This document shows, piece by piece, positions 25,316 through 33,735 of a stretch of DNA of 55,992 nucleotides (positions are counted from its first letter, which is position 1; the number at the start of each line of letters is the position of its first letter). The position numbers and the translations under genes were made by a program. The notes beneath the pieces are model-generated. The model worked only from the letters and a program-made list of their open reading frames with translations. It did no database searches and was not told where the DNA came from. Source of the DNA: Pseudomonadales bacterium (GTDB lineage: Bacteria > Pseudomonadota > Gammaproteobacteria > Pseudomonadales > UBA7434); NCBI GenBank assembly GCA_013043705.1, contig JABDNS010000049.1, positions 1-55,992 on the forward strand, written 5' to 3'.

Positions 25316-27025
25316 ATGGCTGAAAGCACTGCAGTCGCAACCAATGAGTCACCAAGACCGTTTGAAAGCTTCCTGAACCTTGAGTTCGGCAGACAGCTTG
25401 GCTTAATGCTGGGCCTCGCTGCCAGCGTGGCGATTGGCGTAGGCGTGGCCTTGTGGCTGGTTACCGAGAAAGACTACAAGCCGCTGTACTCAAGCCTCGA
25501 GCGCATTGATGGCAGCGGCGTGGTTGAAGTGCTGGATGCCAACGCCATTGGCTATCGTATCGATAGTCGCTCCGGTGCGTTGCTGGTAGACGCAGGCAAG
25601 ATCCACCAGGCGCGTATGGCGCTGGCCTCTGCGGGCATGCCACTGGACCAGAATGCGGGCTTTGAATTGCTCGACAAAGAGCAGCCGCTGGGCACCAGCC
25701 AATTCATGGAAAGCGCGCGCTATCGGCGCGGGCTTGAAGGCGAACTGGCGCGAACCATTAGCAGCATTGCCGCAGTGCGGGCGGCACGCGTACACCTGGC
25801 GATTCCAAAAACTACCGTGTTTTTGCGCGATGCGCGCGAGTCCAGTGCGTCGATTTTTATTGAAGTGTTTCGCGGCATTCCACTCGAGCAAGAGCAGGTG
25901 CGTGCGATTGCCAATTTGGTTGCATCTTCCGTTCCTTCTTTAAGCTTGCGCAACGTAACGGTTGTCGACCAGCGCGGCAACTTGTTATCCAACTTTGCGC
26001 AGCAAGACGAACGCTACGCCGATGCGGCCCGGCAGCTTGACTACAACCGCAAAATCGAAAACGATCTGTTGCAGCGCGTTAACGGCTTGCTCGAACCGAT
26101 CCTGGGCGCTGAAAAGTTTCGCGCTGAAATTGCCGTCGACCTGGATTTTACGCGCATCGAGCAGACCGCAGAAATTTACAACCCCGACCTGCCGGCAATT
26201 CGCAGCGAGCAAACCACCACCGAACAAACCCTGGCCGCTGGTGACGGCGGCGGCGAGGGTGTGCCCGGCGCATTGAGCAACCAGCCCCCTGAAACCGGCC
26301 AGTTGGGTGCGGCCGAAGGTCAGGCGCAGGCGGGCGGGGCAGTAGCGCCAGCACCAACGCGCTCGCGACAGTTGGCGACGCGCAATTTTGAGCTCGATCG
26401 CACCATCAGCCACACGCGTCACTCGGTGGGCAATATCACACGGCTTACCGTGGCAGTGGCGATTGACGATATGGCCGGAGCCGAGCCTGCAGGCGAGCAA
26501 GATACCGGGGCCGGTGGCTGGACGCAGCAGGAGCTCGACCGGCTGACCGCTCTGGTGCAAAATGCGGTGGGCTATGATGCTGCGCGCGGCGATCGGGTGT
26601 CGGTTATCAATACTCGATTCCTGGTTGAAGATCCTGAGCCGCTGCCCGAAGTTGTGGTTAAAATGTGGGAGCAGCCCTGGTTCTGGAATATCGTGCGTAC
26701 AGTGCTTGGCGTGTTGGCGTTTATCATTGTCGTTTTCATGGTGTTGCGCCCCACCATGCGGCGTCTTACCGAGAATTCGCAAAAAATCAAGGAGCTGGAA
26801 GTAAGGCACCAGGCCGCGCTCAATGCTGTGAATGAAGTGGCTGCTGGCGGTGAGGCGACCATCTCGCCGGAAGGCGATGTGACGCTAACCGGCGCTTCCA
26901 AAAATTTGTTGAACGCCCCGAATGACCAGTTCGCCGAAGTAGAGAGCCAGGTTCGTTCGCTGGTAGACCAGGATCCGGCGCGCGCCGCGCAAGTTTTGCA
27001 GGGCTGGGCAGGCAGGGATGAATAA
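25316..27025 (+). CDS. fliF: Flagellar M-ring protein FliF
   Basis: 569 residues. FliF forms the MS ring in the inner membrane. An N-terminal membrane helix (about 29-48) is followed by the ring-building motifs: Y-K-P-L-Y-S-S-L, G-M-P-L-D-Q-N-A-G-F-E-L-L-D, and R-A-A-R-V-H-L-A-I-P-K. A Gly/Ala/Pro-rich periplasmic linker (about 315-345) follows, then the second membrane helix (about 457-478). The cytoplasmic tail that binds FliG ends with V-R-S-L-V-D-Q-D-P-A-R-A-A-Q-V-L-Q-G-W. All parts are intact. The 131-base gap after fliE contains a TATAAT (25281-25286) but no good -35, so an internal promoter is only possible. Confidence 0.97.
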   Translation: MAESTAVATNESPRPFESFLNLEFGRQLGLMLGLAASVAIGVGVALWLVTEKDYKPLYSSLERIDGSGVVEVLDANAIGYRIDSRSGALLVDAGKIHQARMALASAGMPLDQNAGFELLDKEQPLGTSQFMESARYRRGLEGELARTISSIAAVRAARVHLAIPKTTVFLRDARESSASIFIEVFRGIPLEQEQVRAIANLVASSVPSLSLRNVTVVDQRGNLLSNFAQQDERYADAARQLDYNRKIENDLLQRVNGLLEPILGAEKFRAEIAVDLDFTRIEQTAEIYNPDLPAIRSEQTTTEQTLAAGDGGGEGVPGALSNQPPETGQLGAAEGQAQAGGAVAPAPTRSRQLATRNFELDRTISHTRHSVGNITRLTVAVAIDDMAGAEPAGEQDTGAGGWTQQELDRLTALVQNAVGYDAARGDRVSVINTRFLVEDPEPLPEVVVKMWEQPWFWNIVRTVLGVLAFIIVVFMVLRPTMRRLTENSQKIKELEVRHQAALNAVNEVAAGGEATISPEGDVTLTGASKNLLNAPNDQFAEVESQVRSLVDQDPARAAQVLQGWAGRDE

Positions 27026-27055
27026 GCCAATAATCGTAAACGAAGTTTACCGGCC

Positions 27056-28087
27056 ATGAATGAAGCTGCGACAGCCGCAACAACAGAAGTTGTTGAAAAG
27101 ATCCCTTACGTAGAAAAGGCTGCCATCCTGTTGCTAACGGTTGGAGAAGCATCGGCAGCTGCAGTATTGAAACAACTCGGTCCCAAAGAAGTGCAGCGCA
27201 TTGGCAGCACGATGGCATCACTGAGCGAGATAAAGCGCGAAAAAATCGAAACGGTTTTCAGCGAGTTTGTCGGTGAAATGACAGATACCACGGGCTTCGG
27301 TATGGGTACCGACAGCTACGTTCGCAGCATGCTTACCAAGGCGCTGGGCGCGGAAAAAGCTTCGGGCATCATCGACCGCATACTGTTGGGCGGCAATACG
27401 CAGGGCCTGGACACCCTGAAGTGGATGGACGCGCGTGCAATTTCAGACATCATCCGCCAGGAGCACCCACAAATACAGGCTATCGTGATTGCCTATCTTG
27501 AAAGTGACCTGTCGGCCGAGGTGCTGTCTTACCTGCCCGAGTCCATGCGGCTGGATATTATTTTGCGCGTGGCCAAGCTCGATACCGTGCAGCCCGATGC
27601 TCTGCTTGAATTAAACAATATTCTTGAGCGGCAGTTTGCCGGCAGTTCCTCAACACAGAAGCGTCGCATTGGTGGCACCAAAGTTGCCGCCGACATCATG
27701 ACCAATCTCGACGGCAGTATTGAAACAGAAATAATGGATGCGCTGACTGAAGTTGATGAAGAGCTGTCAATCACGATACAGGATTTGATGTTTGTGTTCG
27801 CCAACTTGATGGACGTTGACGATCGCGGTATTCAGTCGCTGTTGCGCGAGGTCTCTACCGAAGTGCTGGTGGTCGCATTGAAAGGCGCCGATGAAGAGCT
27901 ACAGAATAAGATCTTTGGCAACATGTCTTCGCGCGCGGCAGATTTGCTGCGCGACGACCTGGAGGCGCTCGGGCCGATGAAGGTTAGCGATGTCGAGGCT
28001 GCGCAAAAGGAAATTCTGGTGGTGGCCAGGCGCATGGCCGAGGCTGGCGAAATCATGCTGGGCGGTTCTGGCGAACAAATGCTTTGA
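27056..28087 (+). CDS. fliG: Flagellar motor switch protein FliG
   Basis: 343 residues, the usual length. FliG binds FliF and FliM and contacts the stator to generate torque. Seen: the N-terminal A-A-I-L-L-L-T-V-G-E, the middle-domain E-H-P-Q-I-Q-A-I-V-I-A-Y-L (EHPQ motif), L-P-E-S-M-R, and the C-terminal F-A-N-L-M-D-V-D-D-R with G-A-D-E-E-L-Q-N-K-I-F-G-N-M-S-S-R-A, whose charged residues face the stator. It follows fliF after 30 bases. Confidence 0.97.
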   Translation: MNEAATAATTEVVEKIPYVEKAAILLLTVGEASAAAVLKQLGPKEVQRIGSTMASLSEIKREKIETVFSEFVGEMTDTTGFGMGTDSYVRSMLTKALGAEKASGIIDRILLGGNTQGLDTLKWMDARAISDIIRQEHPQIQAIVIAYLESDLSAEVLSYLPESMRLDIILRVAKLDTVQPDALLELNNILERQFAGSSSTQKRRIGGTKVAADIMTNLDGSIETEIMDALTEVDEELSITIQDLMFVFANLMDVDDRGIQSLLREVSTEVLVVALKGADEELQNKIFGNMSSRAADLLRDDLEALGPMKVSDVEAAQKEILVVARRMAEAGEIMLGGSGEQML

Positions 28088-28146
28088 TCACGCCCGCCGG
28101 CAAGCATTGGCCTGGCTTTTTCAAAATGGCAACGGTTGTTAATTGA

Positions 28147-28878
28147 ATGTCTGAAACGTCTGGCGAGAATTCCGCGGAGGCATGGCTGTTGCCGGAGCTG
28201 GGTGATGCGCAGGTAGTGCAAACCACGCGGCGCAATGCCGGGTTTTCTGCCGCTGTCTCTGCCCCAGTCGATGCGGCGCAGACACAGCATGATATGAGCT
28301 CTCGCGCTCCGCTTACCCGCAGCCGCCTCGACGAGCTGGCGCGCCAGGCCCGCGAGCAAGGTCACGACAACGGCCGCGCCGAGGGCTATCAAAAAGGCTA
28401 TGCGGAGGGTGAGGCGCGCGCGCGCGAAGTTGTGTTGGAGCAGGGCGCACAGCAGCGCGAACAGCTAGCCTCGCTGCTCAATTCGCTCACCGTTGATATT
28501 TCTGCATCGCAACAAGGTCTGCAAGCTGCACTGATAGAAATTGTGCACAGAATCGCGCGAGCAGTTTGCTTGCGCGAGCTGGGCGCAGCCGGGCAGCAAA
28601 GCATCGCCACGATTACAGAGCGCACGTTGCAAGCACTGCCGCTTGGTGAGCAACACGTGGTGTTGCACTTTCATCCCGATGATCTTGAACTTATCCAGCA
28701 GCAGCCTGGCTTGGTCAAGCCTGCCTGGCAGCTAATTGCAGATGAAACATTAGGCCGCGGCGATGTGCGCGTTGAGTCAGAGTTCAGTCAGGTCGATGCG
28801 AGCGTGGAGCAACGTCTTGCCAATATCATTGCCGCGGCGTTTGACGAATCCAGTGACGGCGGCGAGCAAGGGCTTTGA
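28147..28878 (+). CDS. fliH: Flagellar assembly protein FliH
   Basis: 243 residues. FliH is the peripheral stalk-like regulator of the FliI ATPase in the flagellar export apparatus. The first 70 residues are poorly conserved; then comes a helical region rich in charged residues with G-x3-G spacing (G-H-D-N-G-R-A-E-G-Y-Q-K-G-Y-A-E-G). A C-terminal domain similar to the ATP synthase delta subunit follows, with V-H-R-I-A-R-A-V-C and V-L-H-F-H-P-D-D-L-E-L. Its TGA overlaps the ATG of fliI by one base. Confidence 0.93.
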   Translation: MSETSGENSAEAWLLPELGDAQVVQTTRRNAGFSAAVSAPVDAAQTQHDMSSRAPLTRSRLDELARQAREQGHDNGRAEGYQKGYAEGEARAREVVLEQGAQQREQLASLLNSLTVDISASQQGLQAALIEIVHRIARAVCLRELGAAGQQSIATITERTLQALPLGEQHVVLHFHPDDLELIQQQPGLVKPAWQLIADETLGRGDVRVESEFSQVDASVEQRLANIIAAAFDESSDGGEQGL

Positions 28879-30293
28879 TGCTGGAATATTTTGAACGCGT
28901 AGCGACAAAGCAATGGCAGTTGCCGCAGCTGCAGGCTGAGGGCCAGGTAACCCGGGTGGTTGGCATTACGCTGGAAGCGCGTGGCATTAATGCCGAGCTA
29001 GGCAGCCGTTGCCTGGTGCAGCGCCCGAAGGGCAAGCCTGCCGAAGTTGAAGTAGTTGGTTTTGATGGCAGCTGCACTTTTCTGATGCCGCTGCATCGCA
29101 TTGATCGCCTGCGCCCCGGTGCGCGCGTGGTACCTATCGCCACAGATACGCAAGTGCCTGTTGGCGAGGCACTGCTGGGTCGGGTTGTCGACGGCATCGG
29201 CGTGCCACTCGACGACGCTGGTGCGTTGCGAGGTGCCAGCCTTGTCGATTTTTTTCCGCACCCTATCAACCCGCTGCAGCGCGAGCCAATTACCCAACAG
29301 CTGGATGTGGGCATCCGCTCGATTAATGCGGCACTGAGTATCGGCTGCGGCCAGCGCATGGGTTTATTTGCCGGTAGTGGCGTGGGTAAGAGTGTTTTGC
29401 TTGGCATGATGACGCGTTTTACCAATGCGGATGTGGTGGTGGTTGCACTGGTTGGCGAGCGCGGTCGTGAAGTGCGTGAATTCATTGAAACCAGCCTTGG
29501 CCCCGCCGGTTTGCAAAAGTCGATTGTGGTAGCCGCACCCGCCGACGAAACGCCGGTAATGCGGCTGCGTGCTGGCCTGTATGCATCGCGTATCGCCGAG
29601 CACTTTCGCGATCGCGGCAAGCGTGTGTTGCTGTTGTTTGATTCGCTCACCCGCTACGCCCAGGCGCAGCGAGAAATTGCGTTGGCCACCGGCGAGCCGC
29701 CAGCCACGCGCGGCTACCCGCCATCGGTTTTTTCGCGCCTGCCACAGTTGGTCGAGCGCGCTGGCAATGGCGCCGGCAACGGTGGCTCGATTACCGGCTT
29801 GTACACGGTGCTAACCGAGGGGGACGATATGAACGACCCGGTAGCCGATGCGGCGCGCGCCATTCTGGACGGCCACGTTGTATTGTCACGCGAGCTCGCT
29901 GCGCAGGGTATTTATCCGGCCGTTGATTTGCGTGCTTCGGTAAGCCGTGCCATGCAGCAAATCGTCAGTGGCGTGCAGTGGAGTATGAGCGCGCGCCTGG
30001 TCCAGCTTGTTGCACGCTATGCTCAGAGTGAAGACCTGGTTAGCGTGGGTGCGTACACGCGCGGGATGGATCCGCTTACCGATGAAGCAATTGACAAGCA
30101 GCCAGCTATTCGCGCATTCCTGAGCCAGGCCCTGGATGACGCGGTTGATGTCAGCGAGAGTTTAACTGCACTGGAGCAGGTCGTGAATGAAGCGCCGCAA
30201 GCACCCGCTGAGGCCGGAATTGAGCAGGCGGCTGAAACTGCCGACCCGGCGCGTCTTGTCGCGCCGGGTACCGCGCCCGTAGCGGCGGATTAA
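28878..30293 (+). CDS. fliI: Flagellum-specific ATPase FliI
   Basis: 471 residues from ATG 28878. FliI is the hexameric F1-beta-like ATPase of the flagellar type III export apparatus. The Walker A motif is G-S-G-V-G-K171-S; Walker B lies in L-L-L-F-D-S-L-T-R. Also visible are V-A-L-V-G-E-R-G-R-E-V-R-E-F, the signature Y-P-P-S-V-F-S-R-L-P-Q-L-V-E-R-A and the D-G-H-V-V-L-S-R-E-L motif. A 40-residue Ala/Glu/Pro-rich tail at the C-terminus is longer than usual. It starts within the fliH stop and is followed six bases later by fliJ. Confidence 0.97.
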   Translation: MLEYFERVATKQWQLPQLQAEGQVTRVVGITLEARGINAELGSRCLVQRPKGKPAEVEVVGFDGSCTFLMPLHRIDRLRPGARVVPIATDTQVPVGEALLGRVVDGIGVPLDDAGALRGASLVDFFPHPINPLQREPITQQLDVGIRSINAALSIGCGQRMGLFAGSGVGKSVLLGMMTRFTNADVVVVALVGERGREVREFIETSLGPAGLQKSIVVAAPADETPVMRLRAGLYASRIAEHFRDRGKRVLLLFDSLTRYAQAQREIALATGEPPATRGYPPSVFSRLPQLVERAGNGAGNGGSITGLYTVLTEGDDMNDPVADAARAILDGHVVLSRELAAQGIYPAVDLRASVSRAMQQIVSGVQWSMSARLVQLVARYAQSEDLVSVGAYTRGMDPLTDEAIDKQPAIRAFLSQALDDAVDVSESLTALEQVVNEAPQAPAEAGIEQAAETADPARLVAPGTAPVAAD

Positions 30294-30299
30294 ACCGCA

Positions 30300-30767
30300 A
30301 TGACGCGCAAACGCTCAGATCGATTAGCAGTCGTAGTTCGCCTTGCACAGCTCAAAGAGCAGCGCGAGCGTGTGAATTTTAGTGCCGCGCGTGAAGCGCA
30401 CGCGCAGCAACGCAAGTTGTGCACGCAGCTTGAGCAGTATCTCGATGAATACCAGTTGCTCAATGCAGCAGGCCAAACTACGGTTGCCACGCTTTCTGCT
30501 TTGCGAAATGGCTCACAATTTGTTGCGCAACTCAGTGCATCGATCGAGCAGCAACAGCAGCAGGCGGCGCTGTCGCTAGCGCGCATGCAAGAGGCTCGCA
30601 AAGCCTGGGAGATCGAGATGGCCAAGCTGGATTCGCTTTCTTCACTGCTCGAACGCAGTCGCAACGAAGAAAATCGTGAACTGGAGCACAAAGCCGACCG
30701 CGAAGCGGTTGATATTTGGCAAGCGGCCAGCACTGGGGCTGCGCTTCGCCGCGCGCGCCGGGGCTAG
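30300..30767 (+). CDS. fliJ: Flagellar export protein FliJ
   Basis: 155 residues of almost continuous charged alpha helix, the expected gamma-subunit-like coiled coil that sits in the FliI ring. The start R-K-R-S-D-R-L and a pattern of R, E, Q and L with few aromatics fit FliJ, which is assigned mainly from helix content, length and its place directly after fliI. It is the last gene before the STAS/PP2C/HPt module. Confidence 0.88.
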   Translation: MTRKRSDRLAVVVRLAQLKEQRERVNFSAAREAHAQQRKLCTQLEQYLDEYQLLNAAGQTTVATLSALRNGSQFVAQLSASIEQQQQQAALSLARMQEARKAWEIEMAKLDSLSSLLERSRNEENRELEHKADREAVDIWQAASTGAALRRARRG

Positions 30768-30970
30768 TATTGCGCCGCTCTGGCGCTACTTTGAAGCAAC
30801 GCGCCGCTTTTTACCCTCTGTTTTCCAGATGCCGCCGCTCTGGCAGATCAAATTTTCTCTACTAGACTTCAGAATGTTGAGTCGCCTTTCAGGTAGACAA
30901 ACTCATTCATATCAACAACGAGAAAAGCGAGCGATATGCGCGCGCGCAAGCGAAGGCCGGAGCCCAAAAC

Positions 30971-31276
30971 ATGAGTATTTCAGCGAAGCTATCGGATTCG
31001 TCCAATGAGCTGGTAATCCAGGTTGCGGGACGCTTTGACTTCAGTGCGCACCAGGATTTTCGCAGCGCGTATGAAGACCTGGAAAACACGCCGCAAAGCT
31101 ACGCGGTGGATATGGCGCAAACGACCTACCTGGATAGCTCTGCGCTCGGCATGCTGCTATTGTTGCGCGATCATGCCGGTGGCGATGACGCCAGCATCCG
31201 CTTGATTAATTGCAATGATGACGTAAGAAAAATATTGGTGATTTCCAACTTCGGTCGCCTTTTCACGATTCAATAG
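30971..31276 (+). CDS. STAS-domain anti-sigma factor antagonist, HsbA-like
   Basis: 101 residues, a single STAS domain, with GGAG about nine bases before the ATG. The phosphorylatable serine is S56 in T-T-Y-L-D-S-S-A-L-G-M-L, the same motif and, as I recall, the same residue number as HsbA of Pseudomonas aeruginosa. In that pathway HsbA switches between binding FlgM (the anti-FliA factor) and a diguanylate cyclase, depending on phosphorylation by HsbR. The next gene encodes an HsbR-like kinase/phosphatase and the one after it an HPt protein. The location inside the flagellar block supports a role in motility control. Function is inferred from the three-gene context. Confidence 0.88.
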   Translation: MSISAKLSDSSNELVIQVAGRFDFSAHQDFRSAYEDLENTPQSYAVDMAQTTYLDSSALGMLLLLRDHAGGDDASIRLINCNDDVRKILVISNFGRLFTIQ

Positions 31277-31397
31277 TTCTTACAGGGCGAGCCCGTTTTT
31301 CGCCTCTGTGCAAGCATAATATTGGCACTGCGATGCAGCTTGCACTTCAAACCCTACCTCTAGTTTTTCTATGATGGCCCAGGAGCCAGGTATAGTT

Positions 31398-33191
31398 ATG
31401 TCCGCAATTGAGCCAATGCCGGTTAAATGCCTTCGATTGATTTCCTTGCTAAAGCCAGAGCAGCGTGACCATCATATGCAGCGCGCGCTTGATTTGTTGC
31501 AGTCCGAGAAATGCGATATCTCGAGTATCTCGCGTGAGCGCGGCGTTGCTACCACGGTAGATCATGTGAGTTGCCAGGACTTCGCTATGTTGCAAAGCGA
31601 GTTGCAAGTGTTGCCGGATGCCTTGCCTAACCTGCTACTGCTTAGCGTTGCGCTGCTCGGTGAAAATGTATCTGCAGCGCTTGCTGCTTTGCGCGAAGCT
31701 TTCCAGGAAAGGTATATACCGATTGTCATTGTTGGTGAGGAATCGGATGCTGCCCAAATTGGTAGCGCGATGGAAAGCGGTGCAAACGACTTTGTTATGT
31801 TGCCCACCGATCCAAAACTGATTAAGTCCAAACTTCAAGCCCAGCTCAAGGTTGGCAGCATGCATGCGATTATGTCGCAGCAGCATCGCGAAATTAGCAA
31901 CAACCACCAACATATCCTGCGCGAACAGCAAATGGCGAAGGAGGTGTTTAACAAGGTTGCCCACGATTCTGCAGAGTTGGCCAACGTGCGCCACTGGCTT
32001 TCACCGATCGCGGTTTTCAATGGCGATATTCTGCTGGCAACGCCCACGCCGAGTGGGTCGCTACTGGTTTTGATGGGTGACTTTACCGGCCATGGTCTTG
32101 GCGCCGCAATTGGCACTATTCCGCTGGCCTCTACGTTTTACGGCATGGCGAGTAAGGGTTTTGCCATGTACGACATCATTACCGAGCTCAATAGCAAGTT
32201 GCATGCGCTGCTGCCTACAGGGGTGTTTTGTTGTGCCTGTGTTGCGCAGATTAATTTCCAGGATGGTGTTGCCGAAGTATGGAATGCCGGTTTGCCCGAT
32301 TGTTATATCCTGCGCCAGAACAGTGAGCTGCTGGAAATAAACTCCTCTGCGTTGGCGCTGGGTATCATGGGTTCAGATGCGTTTGCTATAGAAAGTAAAC
32401 GCTATAACCTGGAACAGGGCGACAGGATCTATTTGCTATCCGATGGTTTGTTGGAAACCGAGAACACGGCGGGCGAACAATACGGCGAATTGCGCTTGCA
32501 AAAGGCACTCACCAGCACTACCCAAAACCACGTGCAAGCCCCGGCGCAAAGCGCGGCGGGCCTGGAATCGATCAAACAGGATGTATTGGAATTTATCGGT
32601 GAGCATTGCCGGGCGGACGATATTTCGCTGGTAGAAATTGAAATGGTCAGCGCCGAGCAGTTTGAATCATTTTATGACAAGACCACCAAGCACAAAGTGC
32701 AACAGCCGGTATCCTGGAGCCTGCAGTATGAGTTCCGGGCCGAGTCGCTGCGGCACCAGGATCCTGTACCGCTGGTTTTACACAGCTTGCTCGAGGAGCC
32801 GAATTTGCGTCAGTACTCGGGGCAACTTTTTTCAATTATTAGCGAGCTCTATAATAATGCGCTCGACCACGGCCTGTTGCAGCTGTCTTCATCGATCAAG
32901 CAGCAGGAGCAGGGCTTCGCGCGCTATTACGATATGCGCCAGCGTCGTTTGCAGGAACTGGACAGCGGCAATGTACGATTTGAGCTGGACTACCGGGCCA
33001 CCAGTGATAGCGGCGCGCTAACCGTTGAGGTGATCGATAGCGGGCCAGGTTTTGACTACAAAGCCAAGCAATCGGCCGATAAGGGCGGCGATGTATTGCA
33101 TGGCCGTGGCATTGCATTGCTGCGCACCATTTGTCGCAAAGTCGAATACCAGGGCAGCGGAAATCACGTTCGGGTCGAGTACGGCTGGTAG
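31398..33191 (+). CDS. HsbR-like regulator: pseudo-receiver, PP2C phosphatase, kinase-like ATPase
   Basis: 597 residues from ATG 31398, with AGG seven bases upstream; the ATG at 31371 lacks such a site. Residues about 8-150 have a receiver-like layout, but the phospho-acceptor position reads L-L-L-L-S83 instead of Asp and there is no acidic pair at the first strand. A helical linker (about 155-190) follows, then a SpoIIE-type PP2C domain (G-D-F-T-G-H-G-L-G-A and L-L-S-D-G-L-L-E). The C-terminal HATPase has an N-box (N-N-A-L-D-H-G) and G-boxes (D-S-G-P-G-F and G-R-G-I-A-L-L). HsbR proteins act as both kinase and phosphatase of the STAS antagonist. The missing Asp suggests control other than ordinary receiver phosphorylation. 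Confidence 0.88.
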   Translation: MSAIEPMPVKCLRLISLLKPEQRDHHMQRALDLLQSEKCDISSISRERGVATTVDHVSCQDFAMLQSELQVLPDALPNLLLLSVALLGENVSAALAALREAFQERYIPIVIVGEESDAAQIGSAMESGANDFVMLPTDPKLIKSKLQAQLKVGSMHAIMSQQHREISNNHQHILREQQMAKEVFNKVAHDSAELANVRHWLSPIAVFNGDILLATPTPSGSLLVLMGDFTGHGLGAAIGTIPLASTFYGMASKGFAMYDIITELNSKLHALLPTGVFCCACVAQINFQDGVAEVWNAGLPDCYILRQNSELLEINSSALALGIMGSDAFAIESKRYNLEQGDRIYLLSDGLLETENTAGEQYGELRLQKALTSTTQNHVQAPAQSAAGLESIKQDVLEFIGEHCRADDISLVEIEMVSAEQFESFYDKTTKHKVQQPVSWSLQYEFRAESLRHQDPVPLVLHSLLEEPNLRQYSGQLFSIISELYNNALDHGLLQLSSSIKQQEQGFARYYDMRQRRLQELDSGNVRFELDYRATSDSGALTVEVIDSGPGFDYKAKQSADKGGDVLHGRGIALLRTICRKVEYQGSGNHVRVEYGW

Positions 33192-33302
33192 CCAGCATAG
33201 CGCGCTTCTCACGGTACTTTGCAAGGAGCAGGCACCTGCGTGTACTGGGCTCTGGTGGTATCATCACAGTATGACAACTGCAAAGCTGCGCAGGGACGCA
33301 AT

Positions 33303-33650
33303 ATGATCGAAGCAGAGGACGCGGTAAATTACGATGCACTGGGTGCGCTGCGCTCGGTGCTTGGGCTGGAGTTTGCGGACTTGATTCGCGACTTTAACGA
33401 GCAAATGGCTACCGGCCTGGCGCGCATGGAATTTGCGCTGGCGCAGCAGGATAGCGCGCGCATCCGCTCAATTGCACATACCTTGAAAGGCTCAGCGCTA
33501 AGCTTGCATTGCAAGCCACTCGCCGACTGCTGCGCACGCGTCGAGCGCGGTGCCGACCAATTGGCTGTTGGCAACGAAGGTAGCTTGTTGGAGGACTTGC
33601 GCGACAGTGTGCGCGCTACCGTTCGCGCCATCGACGATTGGATAGGTTAA
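33303..33650 (+). CDS. Histidine phosphotransfer (HPt) protein, HptB-like
   Basis: 115 residues from ATG 33303, chosen because AGGGA (33292-33296) is six bases upstream. It is a four-helix HPt domain with the phosphorylatable His in I-A-H59-T-L-K-G-S-A-L-S-L, and no other domain. In P. aeruginosa HptB receives phosphate from hybrid sensor kinases and passes it to HsbR. Here the histidine is intact although the neighbouring HsbR-like receiver has no acceptor aspartate, so its partner may be another receiver. Third gene of the Hsb-type module, just before fliK. Confidence 0.88.
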   Translation: MIEAEDAVNYDALGALRSVLGLEFADLIRDFNEQMATGLARMEFALAQQDSARIRSIAHTLKGSALSLHCKPLADCCARVERGADQLAVGNEGSLLEDLRDSVRATVRAIDDWIG

Positions 33651-33669
33651 AACACTTCACTGGCCAAAG

Positions 33670-33687
33670 TTGGCACCCTCTTCGCAA
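33670..33687 (+). promoter_or_regulatory. Putative sigma-54 promoter of fliK
   Basis: TTGGCAC at 33670-33676 with GG at 33672-33673, exactly ten bases, then GC at 33684-33685 in TCGCAA. This fits the strict -24/-12 consensus (TTGGCAC-N5-TTGCA) with one mismatch in the -12 part. Transcription would start near 33697, 39 bases before the fliK ATG. Sigma-54 control of mid-level flagellar genes is usual in polar-flagellated gammaproteobacteria. Confidence 0.7.
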
Positions 33688-33735
33688 TAGAATCCCGTAA
33701 TTCAATCGAAACCGTCATTGCGGTGGGATTCCAGC

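Noticed and set aside
30775..30842. Direct repeat GCCGCTCTGGC at two places before the STAS gene
   Set aside because: Eleven bases repeated once can be chance in GC-rich DNA; no function seen.
31284..31310. Terminator-like GGGC-GA-GCCC-GTTTTT after the STAS gene
   Set aside because: The loop would be two bases and the T-run is short; the module may also be read through.
31322..31338. Sigma-54-like TTGGCAC upstream of the HsbR-like gene
   Set aside because: Only nine bases separate GG from GC, and sigma-54 spacing is strict.
33057..33082. FliA-like GCCGATAA with TACA 14 bases upstream inside the HsbR-like gene
   Set aside because: It lies inside coding sequence, the -35 has a mismatch and GCCGAT is common from codon usage here.
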